A stretch of DNA of 64,000 bases from Prauserella salsuginis (GTDB taxonomy: Bacteria; Actinomycetota; Actinomycetes; Mycobacteriales; Pseudonocardiaceae), in NCBI RefSeq assembly GCF_024648885.1, contig NZ_JANBBF010000008.1:372001-436000 (forward strand), written 5' to 3'. The notes under the pieces are model-generated. The model saw nothing but the letters and a program-made list of their open reading frames with translations, ran no database searches and was not told where the DNA came from. Position 1 is the first letter of the stretch; each line of letters begins with the position of its first letter. Of the stretch, positions 36,464-44,311 are shown piece by piece. The translations under genes were made by a program, and so were the position numbers.

Positions 36464-36489
36464 GCCTGCCGACGGCGGCGGAGAAGCCG
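36441..36489. repeat. Left copy of the island-flanking direct repeat
   Basis: This 49-bp segment matches 40431-40479 at 41 positions; the first 26 bp differ at one. Read on the minus strand it ends GFSAAVGRLTEIDDG-stop, a remnant of the nitronate-monooxygenase C-terminus (intact copy: GFSGAVQRLTGIDDG-stop). On the plus strand it encodes the end of the permease. Confidence 0.85.
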
Positions 36490-36550
36490 TCCCAACTCCC
36501 CTGCTAACCGGGACACGGCAAGACCCACCTTCTCATCACCCAGTCGGACC

Positions 36551-36573
36551 CTTTTTGTCACTCTAACAAAAAG
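36551..36573. promoter_or_regulatory. Palindromic operator upstream of the NrtR-like gene
   Basis: CTTTTTGT-7 nt-ACAAAAAG is a perfect 8-bp inverted repeat 14 bp before the start codon. Size and placement fit an autoregulatory operator for the NrtR-like protein it precedes. Confidence 0.55.
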
Positions 36574-36587
36574 CTACGGTCTGCAAC

Positions 36588-37316
36588 ATGACCGACGACA
36601 CCTGGTCACCACCACACATCCTTCTCGCCGTCGACCTCGTGATCTTGACGCTACGAGAGACCCACCTCCACGTCCTTCTCGTGGAGCGGGGCATCGAACC
36701 GTACCGAGGTTGTGCGGCGTTGCCGGGCGGCTTCCTCAACAACGACAGGGAGGGACTTCTCGCGGCCGCCCATCGAGAGCTCGACGAGGAAGCTGATCTC
36801 GACGCGACTCAGCTGCACCTCGAACAGTTGGGCACCTACGGCGATGCGAACCGCGACCCACGTGGACGTGTTGTCTCCGTGACGTACCTGGCGATCGCAC
36901 CACGCCTGCCGGAGCCCACGGCCGGCACGGATGCCGCACGGGCCGCGTGGCGACCTGTCGACGCCATCGTCTCCGGCGAGCTTCCCCTGGCCTTCGACCA
37001 CGACGTCATCATCGCCGACGGCATCGAACGGGCTCGCTCGAAGTTGGAGCACACCCCGCTCGCAACAGCGTTCTGCGAGCCGGTCTTCACGATCTCCGAC
37101 CTTCAGCAGGTCTACGAGGCCGTGTGGGGAGTCGACCTGGACCCGCGGAACTTCTACCGGAAGGTGCAGAAGGTTCCGAACTTTCTGCTTCCCGTCGATG
37201 CCGAACGCCGAGTCACCAAGGGCCGACCGGCTCGGCTCTTCACCGCCGGACCTGCCACCACGCTTCATCCACCGATCCCGCGCCCGGACCATACCGCCTC
37301 TCGTCAGGGGGAATGA
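36588..37316 (+). CDS. NrtR-like Nudix-domain transcriptional regulator
   Basis: A 242-residue protein with two domains. Residues 8-150 are a Nudix fold with the box PGGF...E55...RELDEEADL (46-71); the box has one extra residue before Glu55 and Asp instead of the usual Gly after EE, so hydrolysis may be weak or absent. Residues 165-225 form a winged helix of the NrtR type (FTISDLQQVYEAVWGVDLDPRNFYRKVQKV, ending RRVTKGRPARLFT). NrtR proteins repress NAD genes and sense ADP-ribose or related ligands. Here no NAD biosynthesis gene is near; the target is probably its own operon, through the palindrome at 36551. The next gene starts on the last base of its stop codon. Confidence 0.85.
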   Translation: MTDDTWSPPHILLAVDLVILTLRETHLHVLLVERGIEPYRGCAALPGGFLNNDREGLLAAAHRELDEEADLDATQLHLEQLGTYGDANRDPRGRVVSVTYLAIAPRLPEPTAGTDAARAAWRPVDAIVSGELPLAFDHDVIIADGIERARSKLEHTPLATAFCEPVFTISDLQQVYEAVWGVDLDPRNFYRKVQKVPNFLLPVDAERRVTKGRPARLFTAGPATTLHPPIPRPDHTASRQGE

Positions 37317-38467
37317 TGACAACGAGCCACACTGTCGTCGTGCTGACCGCGCTCGATCTCGAGTACGACGCCGTACGAAATCGACTCTCGAGTCTCCGCA
37401 GCCATCCACACGACAAGGGCACCCGCTTCGAAGTGGGGACCATTCCCGGCACGACACACCGGATAGCCCTCGGACTCGCCGATAAAGGCAACCACAAGGC
37501 AGCCGTCATGGCCGAGCGCGCGCTCACCGAGTTCGAGCCCCTGGCCGTCTTGTTCATCGGCGTGGCCGGCGGGCTGTGGAACACACCACTCGGCGACGTC
37601 GTCATCGCCTCGAAGATCTACGCGTATCACGGCGGAACAAGTGAGGATGACGGCCTCAAGGCACGCCCGGAGTCCTGGCAGCTCGACCACCGGCTCAGCC
37701 AACTCGTTCATCAGCTCAAACGGGACAACCACTGGGTTGCCGACATCGGCCGTGACGAACCAGGCACCGCCCCGACCGCGCACATCGCGCCGATCGCCGC
37801 AGGCGAGATCGTGCAGAACTCCAGTACGTCACACGAGGCGACCTGGCTCCGCCAGCACTACAACGATGCCCGCGCGGTGGAGATGGAGGCAGCCGGCGTA
37901 GCTCAGGCCGGCCAGCTGAGCGGCGTCCCGGTCGCAGTCGTACGAGGGATCAGCGACCACGCCGACGGGACCAAAGCAACGACCTCGGATTCCGCATGGC
38001 AACCCGTCGCAGCCGACCATGCCGCGGCGTTCGGGGTCCGCCTCGCAAGTGAACTGGCCACAGAACAGGAGCATTCGACCATGACACAGCACGGGAACCC
38101 GAACGCGCATTACGTACAGAAGGTCGGGAATGGATCGGTGGCGATCCAAGGAAGTACCGTAACAAATAACTCATTCTCCACAGACGCAACAGCGCAGACT
38201 ATTCGAACAGTTGCGGATTTTCGACGCGAGATCATGTCCCTCCGGTCCGAGTTGCGCCACCTGCAGGAAAGCAACCAGATCGACACGGACACTGCCGATG
38301 CCGCCGAGGCAGAACTCAATACAGCAGGCACAACACTTTCCGATCCGTCCACAACTAAGAAGTCTTTCATATTGGCACTAAAGCGCTTTCAGGGACTCGT
38401 AGGAAACATTTCAGAAGTGGCCGCACGGGTGGCGACAATGATCGCAGCAGCAGAAGGTCTCGCATGA
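37316..38467 (+). CDS. MTA/SAH-nucleosidase-like phosphorylase domain with C-terminal RHIM-like motif and helical module
   Basis: A 383-residue protein. Residues 5-245 are a purine nucleoside phosphorylase/MTAN fold: VVVLTALDLEYDAV, LFIGVAGGL near the phosphate/ribose site, AVEMEAAGVAQAG with the ribose-binding Glu and AVVRGISDHADG with the catalytic Asp. Residues 256-287 are a Gly/Asn-rich linker containing VGNGSVAIQGSTV, which resembles a motif in the next protein. Residues 290-383 are helical (FRREIMSLRSELRHLQ, SFILALKRFQGLVGNI). Nucleosidases of this type act as effectors in several bacterial conflict systems; substrate here unknown (NAD+, SAH or a nucleotide). ATG 37313 is an alternative start. 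Its end overlaps the next gene by ATGA. Confidence 0.85.
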   Translation: MTTSHTVVVLTALDLEYDAVRNRLSSLRSHPHDKGTRFEVGTIPGTTHRIALGLADKGNHKAAVMAERALTEFEPLAVLFIGVAGGLWNTPLGDVVIASKIYAYHGGTSEDDGLKARPESWQLDHRLSQLVHQLKRDNHWVADIGRDEPGTAPTAHIAPIAAGEIVQNSSTSHEATWLRQHYNDARAVEMEAAGVAQAGQLSGVPVAVVRGISDHADGTKATTSDSAWQPVAADHAAAFGVRLASELATEQEHSTMTQHGNPNAHYVQKVGNGSVAIQGSTVTNNSFSTDATAQTIRTVADFRREIMSLRSELRHLQESNQIDTDTADAAEAELNTAGTTLSDPSTTKKSFILALKRFQGLVGNISEVAARVATMIAAAEGLA

Positions 38468-40416
38468 CAGAATCGGGTAACAAAGACCAGGGCGACACCT
38501 CCGTGAATATCGAAAACGGAGGGTTCGCGATCCAGAACAGCGAGGTCCACGCGTCAACCCACTTTGAACTGCGCGCGGACGCCACACCCCACGAGCTTCT
38601 CCAAAAGGCCCAGAAATTACTCGACGTCAGAGCTCGAACACAAGCACTTGAACTACTAAAAACCGCCGTAGCAGAACTCGGCACACTCGAATCCCGAGTC
38701 TACTTGGCACTCGCCTTACTCAGCGGACGCTCGCTCCGCGATCTCGACGAAGACGAAAGATGCCAACTCGACGGGCTTCGCCGGTTCATTAAATGGCACA
38801 ACGACCCACTATGGACGAATACTGCAGAGCTCATCTGCGAACTTATCGACAGACATGACAACGGCACTCCCGACGCGGATCGCCTCGCTTGTCAAATTGA
38901 AAAGCTCGAACCAGAACAGAAAGGCCTCGTTTCCGATCATCTGAAACACGTGTTAGCCGGCGAGGAAAAAGAGCTTATTTGGGAGCAAATTCGACTCCGG
39001 GCAAAAGAGGGCCAGTACTCCAACAACCGCGAGGGTCGAATATGGGCATATTTCTGCCCGAAACCTGCCAGTGCACGCGCCCATATACCACCCCCGATCG
39101 CCACGACCAACAGTGACGTTCTCCATGCCAAATCCTGGCTCGCCATGCTATTGTTATCATTGACCTATATCGGCTGGTTTCTCGTAACGAACACCGGAAT
39201 ACCCACCGTAGCGACCTATGTCATTGCGGTAGGCTTAACCTTTGTCAGCGTGACTTGCGGAATGGAATGGCATTACCGGAGCAAGCGAATAGCGTATAAA
39301 GATCGCCTGTACACATACGACCCGTTTAGACGTCGCCCCGAAGCAGGGTTCGCCGGAAAGGTCACCGACTACGTCCGAGAGCGTTTTCAGAAGAGCATTC
39401 CAGCCAACGTTGACAAAAAGACTTGGATGGATGATACCGCAGGACTGAGAGCTGCCCTGTGCAACGAAATCGTGGATCTGTACGGCGATCAGAAGAAATA
39501 CGTCGGCAAGGTCCGTTGGCTCATCTGCGACTTGACTTGGGATATCCAGAACCGATACACCAACGGATACCTTTATACATACCGGGAACGTTATCGCACG
39601 CCATACCCGACAAAACTTTGGTGCATTGGTGCAGCTGCACTGGGGGCTACATTCTGGATCGGCACGATAGTAGACCTTTTTTCAGCCTTCCCAATAAGAA
39701 CTGCTGCCGCAGCACTCATAACACTGGGCGTAACATTAACTAGCGTGAAACGCTGGACACACATAGTCCAAGAACGACGCCGGTTTGAAGACGACGAAAA
39801 CGAATACCAAGAGGATATTGCTCAACGTGAAGCGTGGCGGAACCGATGGTTGAAGAAGATCGACGACCACTGCCCCACCGAGGAGGAAATGGAGCACTGG
39901 CTCAATTGCGACACTACGCTCATCCTGGACAAAGCACTAAGAAACTATCGCATATCATGGACGGACGTGATTCGCGAAGCAACGCTCATATCACCTGCGG
40001 CCAACAGCTACCGCGCACGCCGAAATCTTGGCCCCTGGCGCTACTCGAAATACAATGTACAAACATTCCTTATCACCAGGGATGGCGTTCGTGAGATAAG
40101 TACCGAACTCGACTTCAAGAACCTTGACCCAGGAGAACAGGACCGTCACAACTTCCGGTTTGATGCGGTTTCCTCAATTCACGTCAGGCAATCAGCAGAG
40201 TCCGAGTACGAACTGAATCTTACCCTAACAAACGGCGACCCTCGAAATATACCGGTAGTCATTTCTTCCGGAGAAGGTCTACAGAAGTCCGAAAAGACGG
40301 AAAACGTGGCACAGATGAACCTCGATGCCTCTGGCTTTGTCCATACGTTACGACTGTTGGAAGGCATCGCGGCCGAGGGAAAGGAGTGGATCCAACGCGA
40401 ACCGGTGCAACACTGA
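38464..40416 (+). CDS. Four-TM protein with N-terminal RHIM-like motif and unknown C-terminal domain
   Basis: A 650-residue protein I do not recognise as a known family. Residues 14-34 contain VNIENGGFAIQNSEV, the same motif as in the upstream nucleosidase. Residues 40-200 are helical with TPR-like character (LLQKAQKLLDVRARTQALELLKTAVAELG). Two hydrophobic hairpins follow, about 222-266 and 384-428, separated by a charged cytosolic segment of some 120 residues. The C-terminal 215 residues include a charged coil, DVIREATLISP and a beta-rich domain (VQTFLITRDGVREISTELDF, FRFDAVSSIHVRQSAESEYELNLTL) that looks PH-like. Codon use is markedly more A/T-rich than neighbours, indicating transfer. Start overlaps the upstream stop (ATGA). 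Confidence 0.75.
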   Translation: MTESGNKDQGDTSVNIENGGFAIQNSEVHASTHFELRADATPHELLQKAQKLLDVRARTQALELLKTAVAELGTLESRVYLALALLSGRSLRDLDEDERCQLDGLRRFIKWHNDPLWTNTAELICELIDRHDNGTPDADRLACQIEKLEPEQKGLVSDHLKHVLAGEEKELIWEQIRLRAKEGQYSNNREGRIWAYFCPKPASARAHIPPPIATTNSDVLHAKSWLAMLLLSLTYIGWFLVTNTGIPTVATYVIAVGLTFVSVTCGMEWHYRSKRIAYKDRLYTYDPFRRRPEAGFAGKVTDYVRERFQKSIPANVDKKTWMDDTAGLRAALCNEIVDLYGDQKKYVGKVRWLICDLTWDIQNRYTNGYLYTYRERYRTPYPTKLWCIGAAALGATFWIGTIVDLFSAFPIRTAAAALITLGVTLTSVKRWTHIVQERRRFEDDENEYQEDIAQREAWRNRWLKKIDDHCPTEEEMEHWLNCDTTLILDKALRNYRISWTDVIREATLISPAANSYRARRNLGPWRYSKYNVQTFLITRDGVREISTELDFKNLDPGEQDRHNFRFDAVSSIHVRQSAESEYELNLTLTNGDPRNIPVVISSGEGLQKSEKTENVAQMNLDASGFVHTLRLLEGIAAEGKEWIQREPVQH

Positions 40417-40430
40417 CAGGAAGCGGGCGA

Positions 40431-40479
40431 TCAACCGTCGTCGATCCCGGTGAGCCGCTGCACGGCACCGGAGAAGCCG
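40431..40479. repeat. Right copy of the island-flanking direct repeat (intact gene end)
   Basis: The 3' end of the nitronate-monooxygenase gene. It matches 36441-36489 at 41 of 49 positions. On the plus strand it retains A-I-N-R-R-R-S-R-stop in the frame of the permease end, supporting an ancestral overlap of the two genes. Confidence 0.85.
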
Positions 40480-41540
40480 GAGCATAGATCGGCGACGACG
40501 TCGGCGACGGGGCGGACCTCGTTCATCCGGCCCACGATCTGACCGACGGGCATCGACACCACCGACGGGTCGGACGAGGCGTGGATGCGGTTGTGCGCGG
40601 GCGCCACGAGCAGGTTCTGCAACGGCATCGGCAGCGGCTGCGGGGCGTCCGGCTGCGACCACGCCTCCGTCCAGCGCGTCTTGAGCAGCCGCGCCGGCTT
40701 GCCCGTGTAGATCCGGGTCCGCACGGTGTCGGCCGACGTCGCCGCCAGCAGCGCCTGCTGCATCGGCTCCGACGACGGCATCGTCTCCAGGTACTCGCGG
40801 GTGCCGAGCCAGATCGAGCCGGTCCACACACCGGACGCGCCGAGCGCCAGCGCCGCCGCGGCCTGCCTGCCCGAGCCGATCCCGCCCGCGGCCAGCACCG
40901 GGGCCCGGTCGCCCACGGCGTCGACGATCTCGGGCAACAGCACCATCGAGGCGATCTCACCGGTGTGCCCGCCCGCCTCGTGCCCCTGTGCCACGACGAA
41001 GTCCACGCCGTTGTCGACGTGCCGAACCGCGTGCTCGGCCTTCCCCGCGAGCGCCGCCACCGGCACGCCCGCGTCGTGCGCCTGCGCGATGACGTCGGGC
41101 GGGGGCGAGCCGAGCGCGTTGGCGATCAGCGCGATCGGATGTTCCAGCGCCACCTCGACGTGCGAGCGGGCCACCGAGTGCAGCCACCCCAGTACGCCGT
41201 CGCGCCCCTCGCCCTCGGGCAGCTCGGGCACGCCCAGCTGCGCGAGCGTGCGGTCGACGAACTCGCGGTGCTGCTCCGGGATCAGCGTCTCGGGATCGAC
41301 GCCTTTGACCTCGTCGGGCACCTTGGCCGGCATCACGACGTCCACGCCGTAGGGCTTGCCATCGGTGTTGGCGTCCATCCACCCGAGCACCTTGTCGAGC
41401 TCGTCGGCGTCGTTGAACCGCACGCAACCGAGGACCCCGAGCCCACCCGCGCGGCTGATCGCCGCGGCGACGTGTTCGGACGGGGTGAAGCCGATGATCG
41501 GCACGTCGATGCCGAGGGTGTCGCACAGGGACGTGCGCAT
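40431..41540 (-). CDS. Nitronate monooxygenase family (2-nitropropane dioxygenase-like) flavoenzyme
   Basis: A 369-residue FMN enzyme with a TIM barrel. Recognisable are IIGFTPSEHVAAAISRAGGLGVLG, IALIANALGSPPPDVIAQAHDAGV, VVAQGHEAGGHTGEIASMVLLPEIVDAVGDRAPVLAAGGIGSGRQAAAALALGASGVWTG, the flavin-phosphate site. It is longer than the steroid-pathway enzyme IpdC and lacks that family's start, so a nitronate or related oxidase is the safer call. The ATG at 41540 has an AGGAGG site. It lies downstream of fadD19 on the same strand and may share its transcript. Its last 16 codons are the right island repeat. Confidence 0.82.
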   Translation of the reverse strand: MRTSLCDTLGIDVPIIGFTPSEHVAAAISRAGGLGVLGCVRFNDADELDKVLGWMDANTDGKPYGVDVVMPAKVPDEVKGVDPETLIPEQHREFVDRTLAQLGVPELPEGEGRDGVLGWLHSVARSHVEVALEHPIALIANALGSPPPDVIAQAHDAGVPVAALAGKAEHAVRHVDNGVDFVVAQGHEAGGHTGEIASMVLLPEIVDAVGDRAPVLAAGGIGSGRQAAAALALGASGVWTGSIWLGTREYLETMPSSEPMQQALLAATSADTVRTRIYTGKPARLLKTRWTEAWSQPDAPQPLPMPLQNLLVAPAHNRIHASSDPSVVSMPVGQIVGRMNEVRPVADVVADLCSGFSGAVQRLTGIDDG

Positions 41541-41634
41541 CGCAGATCCTCCTACGCTGGGGGTGGCCGGCCGGACAGGGCGCAGCGCCGGGCCGCGGCA
41601 CCGGGTGGCGCCGGCCCCGGGCCGCGAGCGCCGC

Positions 41635-43251
41635 TCAGGCCGCCGATTTCTCGGTGTCGGGTGTGTGGGCGCCGGCGTGACGCTGGGCCCACTGATAGTC
41701 GGGCTTGCCGCTGGGGAGCCGTTCGACCTGCGGCACGAGCCACACGCTGCGCGGCACCTTGTACCCCGCGACCGCGCCCCGGACGTGCTCCTCGAGCGCG
41801 GCCAGGTCCAGCTGAACGCCCGGCCGCGGTTCGACGACTGCGCCGACCCGCTGGCCCATCCGCTCGTCCGGCACGCCGATCACGAGCGCGTCGAACACGT
41901 CGGGATGCGACTTGAGCGCACCTTCGACCTCTTCGGGGAAGACCTTCTCCCCACCGGTGTTGACGCACTGCGATCCGCGCCCGAGCAGCGTGACCGTGCC
42001 GTCTTCCTCGTACCGGGCGTAGTCGCCGGGCACCACGTAGCGCACTCCCCCGGCCTCGACGAAGATCGTCTCGCTCTTGGCCGGGTCCTTGTAGTAGCCG
42101 AGCGGCACGTGGCCGCGCCTGCCGATCCGCCCGACCGCACCGGGCTCGGCGGGCACGATGGTGCCGTCGTCGTCCAGCAGTACCGCGTCCTTGCCGAAGT
42201 TGACGCGCGGGCCCGCCGAATGGTCGTCCTCGCGCCCCATCATCCCGATGCCCGTGAAGCCGCTCTCGGAGGAGCCGATCGCGTCGGTGAGCACGAGGTT
42301 CGGGAACTCGGTGAGGTACTCCTGCTTCACGGACTGCGAGAACAGCGCCGCGTGACTGGAGACGGCCACGACCGACGAGGCGTCGTACGAGCCGGCGCGG
42401 TAGGCGTCGAGCAGCGGCCGTCCCATGGCGTCCCCGACGATCGTGAGCACGTTGACCCGGTGCCGCTCGATCGCGCGCCAGACCTCGTCCGCGTCGAACT
42501 GCGGCACGAACACGACCGTGCCGCACGCGAACAGCGCTCCGAACGCCGCCCACTGCGCCGCGCCGTGGATCAACGGTGCCGCGGGGAGACGCACCATCGC
42601 GCCGTCACGGCCCTGTTCGGCGAGGGCCCACTCGTCGGGCACGTACTCGCCGGTGATGAAGTCGATACCACCGCCCAGCGCGCGGAAGACGTCCTCGTGG
42701 CGCCACATGACGCCCTTCGGGTACCCGGTCGTGCCGCCGGTGTAGAGGATGTAGAGATCGTCGCCGCTGCGCTGCGGGAAGTCACGCTCCGGTGAGCTTC
42801 CCGCGACGGCGTCCTCGTACCGGACCGCGCCGGGCGCCGCCTCGGTGTCCGTGCCGTCCTCGATGACGAAAACGTGTTTCAGTTTCGGTAGCGAGGGCAG
42901 GACCGTCGCGACACGGTCGGAGTACTGCCGCTCGTACATCAGCACGGCGACGTCGCCGTTGTCGAGCAGATAACTCAGCTCGGCCTCGACGTAGCGATAG
43001 TTGACGTTGATCGCGATGGCGCGGAGCTTGTACGCCGCGAACATCGTCTCGATCATTTCCAGTGAGTTCCGCGAGTACACGCCGATGTGATCACCCTTGC
43101 CGACCCCGATGGACGCCAGGTGGTGCGCGAGCCGGTTGGCCCGCTCGTCCAGTTCGGTGTAGGTCAGGCTCCGGTCACCACAGACGACCGCGGTGCGATC
43201 GCCCGCGACGTCGACGGCGTGCTCCAGCAGGTCTGCGATGTTGAAGGCCAC
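41635..43251 (-). CDS. fadD19: Steroid side-chain acyl-CoA synthetase FadD19
   Basis: A 538-residue ANL-superfamily ligase that makes the CoA thioester of the sterol side-chain carboxylate. Motifs: [20 protein letters not shown] (ATP site), [47 protein letters not shown] and the C-terminal catalytic Lys in [11 protein letters not shown]. The opening [22 protein letters not shown] matches FadD19. The GTG at 43251 has no ribosome site and lies 12 bp from a KstR-like site, so a leaderless message is possible. It is divergent from echA19, as in mycobacteria and rhodococci, where it is linked to C24-branched sterol side chains. Confidence 0.9.
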   Translation of the reverse strand: MAFNIADLLEHAVDVAGDRTAVVCGDRSLTYTELDERANRLAHHLASIGVGKGDHIGVYSRNSLEMIETMFAAYKLRAIAINVNYRYVEAELSYLLDNGDVAVLMYERQYSDRVATVLPSLPKLKHVFVIEDGTDTEAAPGAVRYEDAVAGSSPERDFPQRSGDDLYILYTGGTTGYPKGVMWRHEDVFRALGGGIDFITGEYVPDEWALAEQGRDGAMVRLPAAPLIHGAAQWAAFGALFACGTVVFVPQFDADEVWRAIERHRVNVLTIVGDAMGRPLLDAYRAGSYDASSVVAVSSHAALFSQSVKQEYLTEFPNLVLTDAIGSSESGFTGIGMMGREDDHSAGPRVNFGKDAVLLDDDGTIVPAEPGAVGRIGRRGHVPLGYYKDPAKSETIFVEAGGVRYVVPGDYARYEEDGTVTLLGRGSQCVNTGGEKVFPEEVEGALKSHPDVFDALVIGVPDERMGQRVGAVVEPRPGVQLDLAALEEHVRGAVAGYKVPRSVWLVPQVERLPSGKPDYQWAQRHAGAHTPDTEKSAA

Positions 43252-43262
43252 GACGAACAAAC

Positions 43263-43276
43263 TAGAACATGTTATC
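43263..43276. promoter_or_regulatory. KstR-like operator between fadD19 and echA19
   Basis: TAGAACATGTTATC matches the KstR pattern TnnAACnnGTTnnA except for the last base. It lies in the divergent promoter region. Confidence 0.65.
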
Positions 43277-43423
43277 GTTCTGGGCAATGGTTTCTGGGCA
43301 ATGATGGAGTTCCGCAGAACCGATCCCGGACCTGCCACGGCAGGCGAGTCCGCACCGGCCACGCCGGTGCCCGCGGCGACCGCGCACCCCCGGCGCCGCA
43401 TCCCGACCGGCGAAAGGACGTAC

Positions 43424-44212
43424 ATGACCGAGGCGCACGCTCTGGTGGAACAACGGGGACACACCCTCGTGGTGACGATGAACCGACCGGAAGCGCGCAA
43501 TGCGCTCACGGCCGACATGCTCGCGATCATGGCCGAGGCCTGGGACCGGGTCGACGAGGACGCCGAGATCCGCAGCTGCGTGTTGACCGGCGCGGGCGGC
43601 ACCTTCTGCGCAGGCGCGGACCTGAAGGCGATGAACAGCAACCGGCCCTCGGACGCGTTCGACAAGGGCACGTTCGACCCGAGCCGCATGGACGGCCTGC
43701 TCAAAGGCCGCAGGCTGACCAAGCCGCTCATCGCCGCCGTCGAAGGCCCCGCGATCGCAGGCGGCACCGAGATCCTCCAGGGCACCGACATCCGGGTCGC
43801 GGGTGAGAGCGCGAAGTTCGGCGTCTCCGAGGCGCGCTGGGGGCTGTTCCCGCTCGGCGGGTCGGCGGTACGCCTGCCGCGGCAGATCCCCTACACGGTC
43901 GCCGCGGAGATCCTGCTGACCGGCAGGCACGTCACCGCCGCCGAGGCACGGGACATCGGCCTGGTGGGCCGCCTCGTCCCCGACGGCAGTGCCCTGGACA
44001 CGGCGTTGGAGATCGCCGACACCATCGCCGCGAACGGCCCGCTCGCGGTGCAGGCCATCCTCCGCACGATGCGCGACACCGAGGGCATGCACGAGGAGGA
44101 GGCCTTCAAACTGGAGTCCCAGTACGGGGTCGGCGTGTTCGCGAGCGAGGACGCCAAGGAGGGCCCGCGCGCGTTCGCCGAGAAACGCACCCCGAACTTC
44201 CGCGCCCGCTGA
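43424..44212 (+). CDS. echA19: Enoyl-CoA hydratase EchA19 type
   Basis: A 262-residue crotonase-fold hydratase for side-chain beta-oxidation. Signatures: [33 protein letters not shown] (oxyanion hole), [56 protein letters not shown] with the catalytic Glu region, and the C-terminal [21 protein letters not shown]. The ATG at 43424 follows GAAAGGA. It is divergent from fadD19 with a KstR-like site between, and ends at a 42-bp perfect palindrome. Confidence 0.9.
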   Translation: MTEAHALVEQRGHTLVVTMNRPEARNALTADMLAIMAEAWDRVDEDAEIRSCVLTGAGGTFCAGADLKAMNSNRPSDAFDKGTFDPSRMDGLLKGRRLTKPLIAAVEGPAIAGGTEILQGTDIRVAGESAKFGVSEARWGLFPLGGSAVRLPRQIPYTVAAEILLTGRHVTAAEARDIGLVGRLVPDGSALDTALEIADTIAANGPLAVQAILRTMRDTEGMHEEEAFKLESQYGVGVFASEDAKEGPRAFAEKRTPNFRAR

Positions 44213-44254
44213 CATGCGAAACGCCCCCGGGGCGCCCCGGGGGCGTTTCGCATG
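44213..44254. terminator. 42-bp palindromic bidirectional terminator
   Basis: A perfect 42-bp palindrome (left arm begins CATGCGAAACGCCCCCGGGG) starts immediately after the echA19 stop, between convergent genes. Confidence 0.85.
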
Positions 44255-44311
44255 GGACACAGAGGCGGGTGCTCGACCTCGACGAATCTCGAGGCCGAGC
44301 ATCCGGATAGC

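Larger units (their letters stand above)
36490..40430. mobile_element. 3.9-kb accessory island between direct repeats
   Basis: The segment between the two 49-bp repeats carries three coupled plus-strand genes (NrtR-like Nudix protein, nucleosidase-like protein, membrane protein) and no integrase or transposase. The third gene and the end of the second are visibly richer in A and T than the surrounding chromosome. The flanking repeat is the 3' end of a gene, as in elements that integrate at gene ends and restore the reading frame. Acquisition by horizontal transfer is inferred; the mechanism is unknown. Confidence 0.65.

Noticed and set aside
36490-40430. Prophage or transposon with integrase
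   Set aside because: No integrase, transposase, capsid or inverted-terminal-repeat structure was found; only the gene-end direct repeats support mobility.
40431-41540. IpdC, the flavoenzyme of steroid CD-ring degradation
   Set aside because: The sequence is longer and its N-terminus does not match the IpdC pattern; ipdA and ipdB are not adjacent. A general nitronate monooxygenase call is safer.
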